Below the pieces are notes generated by a model that was given only the letters and a program-made list of their open reading frames with translations, was not told the DNA's origin and did not search any database. Below are positions 33,222-43,500 of a stretch of 64,000 nucleotides of DNA, piece after piece. The position numbers were made by a program, and so were the translations under genes. The number at the start of each line of letters is the position of its first letter. Position 1 is the stretch's first letter. Origin of the DNA: Candidatus Korobacter versatilis (GTDB taxonomy: Bacteria > Acidobacteriota > Terriglobia > Terriglobales > Acidobacteriaceae); the NCBI GenBank assembly GCA_016185395.1, contig JACPNR010000002.1, positions 1-64,000 on the forward strand, written 5' to 3'.

Positions 33222-36200
33222 ATGCGCCTCTTCGAGATCGGTGTCCTGCCGCCCGCCGGCAGTGACGGCTCCATGGTGCTGTTGGCGGCCGGCCGCGCCG
33301 GCGAACTGCCGTTCCTGGACGCGACCGCGCAAACCGCCGCTGATCTTCGCCCGGCTTTTGAACTTCTTTCCGCCGTGCTCGGCATCCGGCTCGGCCTGCG
33401 TGTCGATGCCAGCAGCGTCGTTGCGGCGCTCGCTTCCCTGCCCGCAGCATCCCGTTTCGAACTCGCGCTCATCAGCGGCGCGGATGACATCGCGGCGGCG
33501 GTCGCGCTGCTGCGTGCGCGTGCGCAGCGAGTGTTCTGCGAAGTCACTTCGGTGCGCGAAGCGGAGGCTGCCGTGGCGGCCGGCGCGGATGGCGTCGTCG
33601 CCAAAGGCAACGAGAGCGGCGGCCGCATCGGCACGGAGACAACGTTCGTCCTGCTGCAACATCTGCTCGCGCGCTTCGAGCTGCCCACCTGGGCGCAAGG
33701 CGGCATCGGACCGAACGGCGCCGCGGCCTGCATTGCCGCCGGAGCGACGGGCATCATCCTCTGCGACCAGCTCGCGCTCGCTCCCGAATCCGATCTCGCG
33801 CCCGCGATCAGCGCGCAGATAACCGCGATGGACGGCACGGAAACTGTTGCTATCGGTGAAGCGCTCGGCTGCGCCTTCCGTGTCCACCGGATGCGCAACG
33901 CCGCGACCGTAAAACGCTTGCAGGAAGTGGCCGCCACGAGCTGCGCGGCCGAGTTCAAGCGCGCCGTGGCGGACGCGCTCGCCGGGCAGGAGCCGCCGCT
34001 TGTCGTGGGCCAGGACGCCGCTTTTGCCGCGCGTCTTGCCGAGGAGCATGGTGACGTGGCTGGCATCCTGCTCGCGTATCGCCAGCGCGTGGCTGACAAT
34101 CTGAAGCTCGCCGCCGCCGCAAAACCATTCGCGGAAGGCGCGCCGCTCGCGCAAACGTTGGGCACGCGCTGTCCCGTGGTGCAAGGCCCGATGACGCGGG
34201 TGAGCGACGTCAGCGCATTCGCCGACGCGGTGTCGCGCGGCGGCGCGCTGCCGTTCCTCGCGCTCGCGCTCTTGCGCGAAGCCGACGTCGAGCGCCTGCT
34301 GCGCGAGACCGCCGTGCTGCTCGCGGAACGTCCATGGGGCGTGGGCATCCTGGCATTCGTTCCGGCGGAGCTGCGCCAGGAACAACTGCGCGCGGTGCTG
34401 AAGCTGCGTCCGAAGTTCGCGCTGCTTGCCGGCGGACGTCCCGACCAGGCGCAAGCGCTTGAAGCAAACGGCATCGCGACTTTCATCCATGCGCCTTCGG
34501 CGCGGCTGCTCGAGATGTTCCTGCGTGACGGCAGCCGCCGCTTCGTCTTCGAGGGCCGCGAGTGCGGCGGCCACGTCGGGCCGCTCTCCAGCCTCGTGCT
34601 GTGGGAGTCCGTGCTGCAGGCCCTGATCGAACACCAGCGCGCCACCGGGGCCAAGCAGTCCATCGAGGTCCTGTTCGCGGGCGGCATCCACGACGCGCGT
34701 TCTGCCGCCATGGTTGCCGCGCTCGCCGCGCCTGCCGCCGCGCTCAACGTGCAGCTGGGCGTGCTCATGGGCACGGCGTACTTGTTCACGCGCGAGGCCG
34801 TGACCACCGGCGCCATCGTTCCCGGATTCCAGGAAGAAGCGGTCGCGTGTGGCGAGACCGTGCTGCTCGACGCGGAAGGCGGACACGCCATCCGCTGCGC
34901 GCCGAGCGCTTATGCGGAAGAGTTCAAGGCGCTGAAGAACACCTTGCTGCGCTCGAGAGTTCCCGCGGAGGAAGCGCGCAAGAAACTTGAAGAGGTGAAC
35001 GTTGGCCGGCTGCGCATGGCGTCTAAGGGATTGACGCGCGAGAGCAGCGCTTCGCCGAAACTCGTTGAAGTCGACCGCGAGCGGCAGAAGCAGGAAGGCA
35101 TGTACATGATGGGCCAGGTCGCCGCGCTGCGGCATGACCTGTGTACCATCGACGATCTGCACGCCGACGTTTGTGCCGGCTCGACCGCGCGGCTCACCGC
35201 GATCGCCGAGCGCATGCAGCCGGCGCGCGCGCAGGTCACTAACAACCAGGAGCCCATCGCGGTCGTGGGACTCTCCTGCATCCTGCCGGGTTCGCCGCAG
35301 GTAGAAGACCTGTGGCAGACGATCGTCAGCTTGCGCGACACGGTGACGGAAGTCCCGGCAAAGCGCTTTTCCACGCGCACGTTCTACGATCCGAACCCGG
35401 CCGCGCCCGACCGCATCGTCTCGAAGTGGGGCGGATTCATCGAACCGGTAGCGTTCGACCCACTCGACTACGGCATCCCGCCGGCGAGCCTGCAGTCGGT
35501 CGAGCCGATGCACCTGCTGATGCTCGAGTGCGTGAAGGACCTGTTCGAGGCGAGCGGGTACCGCGGGCGCCCGCTGCCGCGCGAGCGCACCGGCATCGTC
35601 ATCGGCACCGGCGGCGCGTCGTGGGACCTGAGCATGGCCTACCAGACGCGCATCGCGGTGGAGCACTTCCTCGAGCAAGCCGGCGACGTGGAGGCCGGCG
35701 CGCGCGACCAGGTGCTGCGCGGGCTGCGCCGCCTGCTGCCCGCCATGACGGAGGATAGTTTTCCCGGCATCCTCGGCAACGTGATGGCCGGGCGCATCGC
35801 GAACCGCTTCGATCTCGGTGGCCCGAACTACACGGTGGACGCGGCGTGCGCGGCGTCCCTGGGCGCGCTCGACACCGCGATGCACGAGCTGCGCTCGGGC
35901 GCGACCGACGTGATGATCGCCGGCGGCGCCGAGGGCGCGCAGAACATCTACACGTTCCTGCTCTTCAGCAAGACGCACGCGCTTTCCGCCAAGGGCAAGT
36001 GCCGGCCGTTCGACGCGGCCGCCGACGGCATCGCCATCAGCGAGGGAGTGGCGTCCGTGCTGCTGAAACGCCTGAGCGACGCGGAGCGGGATGGCGACCG
36101 CATCTACGGCGTCATCCGCGGCATCGGCGCGGCGAGCGATGGACGCGACAAGAGTCTCACCTGTCCTTCGGTGAACGGCCAGCGGCGCGCCGTGGAGCGC

Positions 36201-39200
36201 GCCTACGAGAACGCGGGCGTCTCGCCGGCGACGGTTTCGCTGGTCGAAGCGCACGGCACCGGCACCGTGGTAGGCGATCGCACCGAATTGGAAACGCTGC
36301 GCACGGTGTTTGAAGCCGCCGGTGCGCTGCCGCAGACCTGCGCGCTGGGTTCGCTGAAATCGCAGATCGGGCACACCAAGAACGTGGCCGGGGTCGCAGG
36401 ACTGATCAAGGCCATCCTCGGACTGCACTATTCCACGCTTCCTCCCACGCTGGTGGGCGAGCCGCTGCCGGCGGTCCGCAACCGCGCGCTGCCGTTCTAT
36501 TTGAATACGCGTCCGCGACCGTGGCTGCGCAACGCGGAGCATCCTCGCCGCGCTGGGGTGAGCGCATTTGGATTTGGTGGGACGAACTTCCATACCGTCC
36601 TCGAGGAAGCGCCCGCGCAAGGCCGCGCCTCCGCGCGCCGCAACGTGGAACTGTTTGCCTTCCGCGCGGCGAAGCGCGAGGACCTCGCGCAGAAGGTCGA
36701 GCAGCTCGGCGCGAAGCTCGCTGCCGCTCCCGACGCTACTCTCGCCGAGATCGCCGCGGCGCTGGATCGCGAAGCCGTGCGCGCCACGGGAGAGCATCGG
36801 CTGGCCATCGTTGCTGCGACCGAGCCGGAGTTGAAGCAGCGCGTCGCGGCCGCAGTCGAGGCATTGCGTGCGGGCAAGGCGCTGCCGCCATCCGGTCCGA
36901 TCGGGTACGGCGAAGGCGCGCTGCCGGGTTCCATCGCTTTCCTGTTTCCCGGACAAGGTTCGCAATACCTGAACATGCTGGCGCCGCTCGCGATGGCCTT
37001 CCCGGCGGTGCGCGAGCACGTGGAGAATGCCGATCGCGCGCTGCGCGGCGTGCTGCCGTCGTCATTGGCCAGCGCGATCTATCCACCGCCAGCGTATTCG
37101 GACGCGGAAGAGCAGGAGCAGCGCGCGACGCTCAGGCAGACGTGGTACGCGCAGCCGGCGCTTGGTGTGGCCGGCCACGCCATGCACTCCCTGCTGCACG
37201 AGTTCGGTCTCGAGCCTGCGATGGTCGCGGGACACAGCTACGGCGAATACGTCGCGCTTTGCGCTGCCGGCGTATTCGGATACGAGCAGCTCATCCGGCT
37301 CTCGGAAGTCCGCGGCCGTCTGGTGCAGAGCACGCAGGGCCGCGACGCGGTGGCGATGGTCGCGGTGCAGGCGAGCGAGGCCGGACTGCGCCCGCTGCTC
37401 GCGCAAGCCGCCGGAGTAAGCCTTGCCGGGATCAACGCACCGAAGCAGACCATCATCGGTGGCGCCACCGACGCGGTCACCACTTTCCTGCCGCAGCTTG
37501 ACGCGGCGGGCATCGGGTACACGCGCCTTGCGATGAATGCCGGTTTCCACATCGCGGAGGCTCGTCCCGCCGCAGCGCGACTACAAGCCGAGCTCGAGCA
37601 GGTCGCGCTCGCGGCTCCGCGGCTGCCGGTCTATTCCAACTTCTCTGCCGGCGCTTACTCCGCCGACGCCTCCGCCATGCGCGGGCTGCTGGTCGAACAG
37701 CTCACGCGACCGGTGCGCTTCCAGCAGGAGATCGAAGCGATGTACGCCGCCGGCGCGCGCGTCTTCGTGGAAGCAGGTCCCGGTCGCGTGCTCAGCGGAC
37801 TGGTCCGCCAGATCCTGTCCGACCCGAACGTAGTGGTGGTCGCGACCAATGGCGGCGCCGATTCGGACGCTTATGCCGACCTGGTCACGGCGCTCGCACG
37901 GCTCTATGTGATCGGGGCTAACGTCCGCCTGGAACGCCTGGCGGCCGGGCGCGACGTCCGCCTGCGCAAGCTCGACACGCTGCTCCGTCCTGCGCTGCCC
38001 CTGCCCGCCACCACGTGGATGATCGATGGCGGCAGCGCGCATCCGCTCCACGTTCCGGCACGCAAACCACAGGCTTCTCTGGTGACGAACGAACCCATGG
38101 TCTACAAAAACGACGCACGAAACATCCCGCTCGCTGTTCCCGCTCCGGCCCCAGCAACCGCTTTCGCTCCGTCTGCGACGCCGGCTTCGGCTCCGCTCGT
38201 ATCCGGCGCACCGCCGGCGCCGACGGGCGACGCCACGCTCGACATGATGGCTGCGTTCCAGGCCACGATGCGCAGCTTCCTCGACTACCAGGCGCGAGCG
38301 CAGCAACAGCGCACCGAGTTGATGACGCGCTTCCTCGAGACCCAGCGCGCCGTGTTCGAGGCCATCGCTACGGGCTCAGCCGCGCCGAATGCGCGTCCGG
38401 CGGCGGTGCCTCCGGTTCCTTCATTACCCTCTGTGGTCGGGGCTGCAGCGAGCGCAATGCCTGTAGCAACGAAGGTCGCGCCGGGCGCAGCGCCGGCGGC
38501 GGCTCCGGCGACAGTGTCCGCTGCTCCCGCGCCGCGCTCTGCCGCGCCGCTCGATATCCAGGAGGTCCTGCTCACGCTGGTGAGCGAGCGCACCGGGTAT
38601 CCGGTGGAGATGCTCGACCTCGACTACAACATGGAAGCCGACCTCGGGATCGATTCCATCAAGCGCACCGAGATCTTTGGCGGACTACGCGAGACGCTCG
38701 ACCTCAAGGGCGACGCGTACGAGAAGGAAGAGTATTTCCTCTCCATCGCGCGACTGCGCACGCTGCGCGAGGTGCTCGGCTGGCTCGACCAGCAGTTGGC
38801 CGACTGCGCCAACGCAGCTCCGGCCGCGCACGCGGCCGCTGCTATAGCGCCGCAGGCGGCGGTCCTCGAATCGCCCGCCGTGACGCAACCGCCGCAGGCC
38901 GAAGACGGGCCGGTGCGTCGCTACGTGCTGCGCGCGGTTGCTGCCGCGGCTTCGGGCGAGAAGCGCGCTATTCCCGACGAGCAAGTGATCATCCTGACGG
39001 AAGACGATCAAGGGCACGTCCTCGAGCTGGCGTCGGCTGCGCGCGCCCTCGGACGCACGGTCGCGGTGGTCCGTCATGCGAAGAAGTTCCGCACGCTCGG
39101 TCCCGGACACTACGAGGCCGACCTGCTCTCGCGCGATTCGGTGAAAGAGCTGCGTGAGAGCATCGCGCGCCATCATGGGCCCGTGACTGCCATCTGCCAC

Positions 39201-40514
39201 CTGCTGCCGCTCTCGTGCGCCAAGCTGGCGACCGAAGAGCAGTGTCTCGAGGTCAAGAGCCTGTTCCTGCTCGCCTCCGCGTTTGCCCGCGACCTGCGCG
39301 CGGCGAAAGGCACGCTCATCGCCGTGACCGGCATGGGTGGAAGTTTCGGCGTGGAGCAGATGCCGGCCGACGTTCGCGCGGGACAGATGTCCATTCCTGG
39401 CTTCCTGAAATCGATCGCACACGAGTGGCCGGAAGTGTTCATCAAATCCGTGGACGTGAACGCGAACGACGGCGCGCTGCTGCTGCCGCACCTGCTCGCC
39501 GCCGTCGAGAGTGCCGACCGCACCGTGGAGGTGGGCTACACCGCCGCGGGACGCTCCATCCTCGAACTCGCCGCCAGCGACATCGCGCGCACGGGTAAGC
39601 CCGGCGTCGAGTTGGACGCCAAGTCGGTGGTGCTGATCACCGGTGGCGCGCGCGGCATAACGGCGGCCGTGGCGCAGGAGTTCGCCGCGCGCTATCGCTG
39701 CACGCTTGTCCTCGCCGGACGAACGCCCGAGCCGCAGGAGGAAGATGCGGAGACGCGCGACGTGACCTCTGCCGCGGAACTGAAGCGCATCCTTGCCGAA
39801 CGCCGCAAGCGTCGCGGGGAGCCGGTCACGCCCGCGAGCCTCGAGACGCAATACCGCGCACTCATCCACGCGCGCGAGATCCGCGGCACGCTCGAGCACA
39901 TTCGCCAAACGGGCGCGCGCTGCGAATACCATTCGCTCGACGTCCGCGATACGCTCGCCCTCGAGCGCCTCGTTGCCGCCACGTATCAGCGCTTCGGCAA
40001 GATCGATGGCGTCGTCCACGGTGCCGGCATCGTGGAAGACACCATGCTGGTCACCAAGTCCATGGACTCGTTCGACCGCGTGTTCGATACGAAGGTGCAG
40101 CCCGCCCTCGCGCTGGTGCGTTCGCTGCGGCCGGACTCGCTGCGCTTCCTCGTTTTCTTCTCGTCGCTGGCGGCGCGCACCGGGTACGCCGGCGGCTGCG
40201 ACTACTCCGCGGCGAACGAAGCCTTGAACAAGCTGGCGCGCAAGCTTGACCGCGCATGGCCCGCCCGCGTGGTCGCCATCGGTTGGGGACCGTGGGCCGA
40301 GGTCGGCATCGCGGCGCGGTATCCCGACCAACTGCTTTCGGAGCGCGGGCTCGCCTACTTCTCCACACGCACCGGCTGCGAGCGCTTCTTCGAAGAGCTG
40401 CTTTACGGCCCGAAGGGCGAGGCCGAGGTCGTGATCTACGCCGCCAAGCGGGACGCCAAGCAGATCTCCGGCGGCGCGCTCGGCCTGGCAAAGGCCGCAC
40501 ATGGCAGTGCCTGA
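33222..40514 (+). CDS. Lipid/polyketide megasynthase A: FMN-barrel x2-KS-AT-ACP-KR
   Basis: A 2430-residue type I synthase. Residues about 1-250 and 310-560 are two nitronate-monooxygenase/PfaD-like TIM barrels (GADGVVAKGNESGG and WAQGGIGPNG; then RCPVVQGPMTRVSD, GRECGGHVGPLSS, VLFAGGIHDARSA). KS from about 677: Cys876 (DAACAASLG), His1011 (EAHGTGT) and His1051 (KSQIGHTKN). AT: IAFLFPGQGSQY and Ser1339 (GHSYGEYVAL). A Pro/Ala linker leads to one ACP, Ser1812 (DLGIDSIKRTE). KR about 2130-2400: TGGARGITAAVAQ and Tyr2328 (DYSAANEALN). All catalytic residues are intact. Start ATG 33222; the open frame upstream overlaps the promoter. It overlaps gene B by 14 nt. Nearest known logic is PfaA/HglE plus PfaD, here fused. 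Confidence 0.9.
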   Translation: MRLFEIGVLPPAGSDGSMVLLAAGRAGELPFLDATAQTAADLRPAFELLSAVLGIRLGLRVDASSVVAALASLPAASRFELALISGADDIAAAVALLRARAQRVFCEVTSVREAEAAVAAGADGVVAKGNESGGRIGTETTFVLLQHLLARFELPTWAQGGIGPNGAAACIAAGATGIILCDQLALAPESDLAPAISAQITAMDGTETVAIGEALGCAFRVHRMRNAATVKRLQEVAATSCAAEFKRAVADALAGQEPPLVVGQDAAFAARLAEEHGDVAGILLAYRQRVADNLKLAAAAKPFAEGAPLAQTLGTRCPVVQGPMTRVSDVSAFADAVSRGGALPFLALALLREADVERLLRETAVLLAERPWGVGILAFVPAELRQEQLRAVLKLRPKFALLAGGRPDQAQALEANGIATFIHAPSARLLEMFLRDGSRRFVFEGRECGGHVGPLSSLVLWESVLQALIEHQRATGAKQSIEVLFAGGIHDARSAAMVAALAAPAAALNVQLGVLMGTAYLFTREAVTTGAIVPGFQEEAVACGETVLLDAEGGHAIRCAPSAYAEEFKALKNTLLRSRVPAEEARKKLEEVNVGRLRMASKGLTRESSASPKLVEVDRERQKQEGMYMMGQVAALRHDLCTIDDLHADVCAGSTARLTAIAERMQPARAQVTNNQEPIAVVGLSCILPGSPQVEDLWQTIVSLRDTVTEVPAKRFSTRTFYDPNPAAPDRIVSKWGGFIEPVAFDPLDYGIPPASLQSVEPMHLLMLECVKDLFEASGYRGRPLPRERTGIVIGTGGASWDLSMAYQTRIAVEHFLEQAGDVEAGARDQVLRGLRRLLPAMTEDSFPGILGNVMAGRIANRFDLGGPNYTVDAACAASLGALDTAMHELRSGATDVMIAGGAEGAQNIYTFLLFSKTHALSAKGKCRPFDAAADGIAISEGVASVLLKRLSDAERDGDRIYGVIRGIGAASDGRDKSLTCPSVNGQRRAVERAYENAGVSPATVSLVEAHGTGTVVGDRTELETLRTVFEAAGALPQTCALGSLKSQIGHTKNVAGVAGLIKAILGLHYSTLPPTLVGEPLPAVRNRALPFYLNTRPRPWLRNAEHPRRAGVSAFGFGGTNFHTVLEEAPAQGRASARRNVELFAFRAAKREDLAQKVEQLGAKLAAAPDATLAEIAAALDREAVRATGEHRLAIVAATEPELKQRVAAAVEALRAGKALPPSGPIGYGEGALPGSIAFLFPGQGSQYLNMLAPLAMAFPAVREHVENADRALRGVLPSSLASAIYPPPAYSDAEEQEQRATLRQTWYAQPALGVAGHAMHSLLHEFGLEPAMVAGHSYGEYVALCAAGVFGYEQLIRLSEVRGRLVQSTQGRDAVAMVAVQASEAGLRPLLAQAAGVSLAGINAPKQTIIGGATDAVTTFLPQLDAAGIGYTRLAMNAGFHIAEARPAAARLQAELEQVALAAPRLPVYSNFSAGAYSADASAMRGLLVEQLTRPVRFQQEIEAMYAAGARVFVEAGPGRVLSGLVRQILSDPNVVVVATNGGADSDAYADLVTALARLYVIGANVRLERLAAGRDVRLRKLDTLLRPALPLPATTWMIDGGSAHPLHVPARKPQASLVTNEPMVYKNDARNIPLAVPAPAPATAFAPSATPASAPLVSGAPPAPTGDATLDMMAAFQATMRSFLDYQARAQQQRTELMTRFLETQRAVFEAIATGSAAPNARPAAVPPVPSLPSVVGAAASAMPVATKVAPGAAPAAAPATVSAAPAPRSAAPLDIQEVLLTLVSERTGYPVEMLDLDYNMEADLGIDSIKRTEIFGGLRETLDLKGDAYEKEEYFLSIARLRTLREVLGWLDQQLADCANAAPAAHAAAAIAPQAAVLESPAVTQPPQAEDGPVRRYVLRAVAAAASGEKRAIPDEQVIILTEDDQGHVLELASAARALGRTVAVVRHAKKFRTLGPGHYEADLLSRDSVKELRESIARHHGPVTAICHLLPLSCAKLATEEQCLEVKSLFLLASAFARDLRAAKGTLIAVTGMGGSFGVEQMPADVRAGQMSIPGFLKSIAHEWPEVFIKSVDVNANDGALLLPHLLAAVESADRTVEVGYTAAGRSILELAASDIARTGKPGVELDAKSVVLITGGARGITAAVAQEFAARYRCTLVLAGRTPEPQEEDAETRDVTSAAELKRILAERRKRRGEPVTPASLETQYRALIHAREIRGTLEHIRQTGARCEYHSLDVRDTLALERLVAATYQRFGKIDGVVHGAGIVEDTMLVTKSMDSFDRVFDTKVQPALALVRSLRPDSLRFLVFFSSLAARTGYAGGCDYSAANEALNKLARKLDRAWPARVVAIGWGPWAEVGIAARYPDQLLSERGLAYFSTRTGCERFFEELLYGPKGEAEVVIYAAKRDAKQISGGALGLAKAAHGSA

Positions 40515-43500
40515 GACAGTGTCCGATACCCCGGACAAGCCGCGACGCGGCGCCGAGCCCATCGCCATCGTCGGGATGGAGTGTGTCTTTCCCGGCGCGC
40601 GCAACCTCGAAGCCTTCTGGCGGAACATCGTGCAGGGCGTTGACGCCATCCGCGACGTGCCTGCGTCCCGTTTCGATCCGCAAGAATACGGACTCGGCCA
40701 GATCCGCGGCGGGTTCCTCGACGGGCTTGCCGAGTTCGATCCTGTCCCGCTCGGCATCATGCCAAACGCAGTCAATGAAGGCGATCCGGAACAGTTCCTC
40801 GTCCTCGGCGTGATCCACGGCGCGCTGCGCAATGCGGAGAGCGCGCGCAAGTCGAAGCCCCCGGCCGAGCAGACTGGGGCGCGAACGGAAGTCGTGATCG
40901 GACGCGGCGGCTACCTCGGCAACTCGGTCGAGCACATGTATCTGCGCACCGAAGTCGTGGCGCAGGTTGCCGCAATCCTCGAGCGCATGCTGCCGGAAGC
41001 GACTCCGGAGGTCCGCGCGCAACTGCGCGAACGGCTGACCAACGCGCTGCCTCCGGTGACGGCGGAGGTGGTTGCGGGTTCCATCCCAAACCTGGCCTGC
41101 GGCCGTGCCGCGAACCGTCTTGACCTGATGGGCGCGGGGTTCACCGTGGACGCCGCGTGCGCCTCGTCGCTCATTGCGGTCGATTCCATCGTGCATAGTC
41201 TGCGCGAGGGACGCTGCGACGTGGGCGTCGCCGCCGGCGCGCATCTTATCCAGAAGCCGTATTTCTGGGCGGCATTCGAGACGCTGGGCGCCCTCTCGCA
41301 CTCCGGCAAGATCGCGCCTTTCTCGCATGACGCCGATGGGCTGGTGGTCGGCGAAGGCGTGGGCGCGGTGGTGTTGAAGCGCCTGTCAGACGCCGAACGC
41401 GACGGCGATCGTATTTACGCCGTCATCCGCGGCGTGGGCGTGTCGAGTGACGGGCGTGGCGCCGCGGTACTCAGTCCGCGGGTGGAAGGCGAAGTCCTGG
41501 CCATCGCGCGCGCCTATGAAGAAAGCGGCGTCGAGCCGGGAAGCGTCTCGCTCATCGAAGGCCATGGCACGGCGACCTCCGTGGGGGACGCCGCCGAGAT
41601 CGGCGCGCTCGACCAGGCATTCGGGAAGAACAGTTTTGCGGACATCGCGCTCGGCTCGGTCAAATCGATGATCGGGCACGCCATGCCGGCCGCGGGCATG
41701 GCCGGCCTCATCAAGACGGCGCTGGCGCTGCACCATCGCATCCTGCCGCCCACGCTGAACGTGGGGCAGGCGCATCCCGCGCTAAGCGGCACGCGCTTCT
41801 ACGTGAACGCGACCACGCGTCCGTGGATCTCGCCGCAAGGCACTTCACGCCGCGCGGGCGTGAATGCATTTGGCTTCGGCGGCATCAACGCGCATGTCGT
41901 TCTGGAACAGGCGCCCTTGGGACCCACGGCGCTCGGGCAGACTCCGCACGGCGCTATCGACCAGCTTACGCCGCAGAGTTCGGAGCTTTTCCTTTTCTCC
42001 GCGGCGCGCGTGGAAGAACTCATCGCGGGCCTGCGGCACTGGCGAGCGGCGCTAGCACCGCTCGCCGAGCATGAACTCCGTGACGTGGCCTACAGCGTTT
42101 CGCGGCACTTCCGTCACGAAGACGAATGCCGGCTGGGATTGGTCGCCGAAAACCTAGGCGAGCTGGCCGAGAAGCTCACGCGCGCCGCGCGCAGGCTAGA
42201 GACCGACCGTCACCCGACGTCGTTCGAGAAGACCTGGGTGGAGAACGACGGCATTTATTTCTCGCGCGAGCCGCGGCCCGGCAAGCTCGCGTTCCTTTTC
42301 CCCGGCATCGGTTTCCCCGGGATGGCGGGGGGCTACACCGACCGGCTGGCCGAGCTGTGTCTGCATTTCCCCGAAGTACAAGCCACGGTGGATGCGGCTG
42401 ACAGATTCACGCTCGAGGATGGCACGCCCTATCCGCTGCGCCACCAGTTCTTCCCGCCGCCGCTGCTGGCCAGCGCGGAGTTCTCGCAGATCGAGCGCGA
42501 GCTGGCATGGTCATCGCGCGCGCCCGCCGGCATGCTGATGGCGAACATCGCTACGCTCGAGCTGATGAAGCGCGTGAACGTGGCTCCGGACGCCGTTGCC
42601 GGCTTCTCGCTCGGTGAGTGGGCGGCGCTGGTCGCAGGCGGCGTGCTCGACGAGAGCGCCATCGACCACTTCGCCCACAGCAAGGAGATACTGCATTACA
42701 GCGACGAACGCGGACTGTGGGCGGTGGTCGCAACCTCCGCCGAGCAGGCCGAGACCGTGCTGCATCGCATCCCCGGCATCGTCTCCGTGACCATGGATGT
42801 ATCACCCACGCAGGTGTTCATCGGCGGCGAGAAGGCCTCCGTGAGCGCGGCGCTGGTCGAGTTGCAGAAACTTGGCATTTGGGGACACGAACTTCCCGTG
42901 CTCCCCTTCCACACGCCGCTCGCGGCCGAGTTCGCGGAAAAACTAAAGAAGATGATGGCCGAGATGCCGGTGAAGTCGCCCACCATCCCCGTCTACTGCG
43001 GGATGAACGGGCGTCCGTACCCGAGCGAGCCGGCAAAGATACGTGAGCTGGTGGCGGAGAACACGTGTGAGCCGGTGCACGTGCGCGAGACGGTGTCGCA
43101 GCTCTATCGCGACGGTGTCCGCATCTTCGTGCAGCTTGGCGGCGGCGGCAAGTTCCTGCCGAACATCCAGAACACGCTGGCGCTCGAGCCGCACGTCGCG
43201 CTCTCCGTGGACCTGGAACATCGTGGCGGCCTGGAACAGTTTCACCACGTGCTTGCCCGGCTGGCGACGCTTGGAGTGCCACTCGACGCCTGCGGACTCT
43301 ACCGCAACCGCGTCTGCCGCGAGATCGATCCGTTGGCCCCGGCGCCGCGCCCCTCGAAGACGATGCGCGCCCTGCCGCTCGCGCCGCCGCGGCTGCGCCC
43401 TTCCGACGACACCATCGCCTGGTTGCGCGCGCAGGTCAAGCCGCAACCAGCGCACGCGCCTGCCATCCCGTTGCCGGCGCTGCCTGCCGTATCGAACATT

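Noticed and set aside
33138-37019. 1293-codon open frame on the minus strand
   Set aside because: It is wholly antisense to synthase A, whose catalytic motifs are intact; high GC leaves long open antisense frames. Arg/Ala/Gly-rich, no domain.
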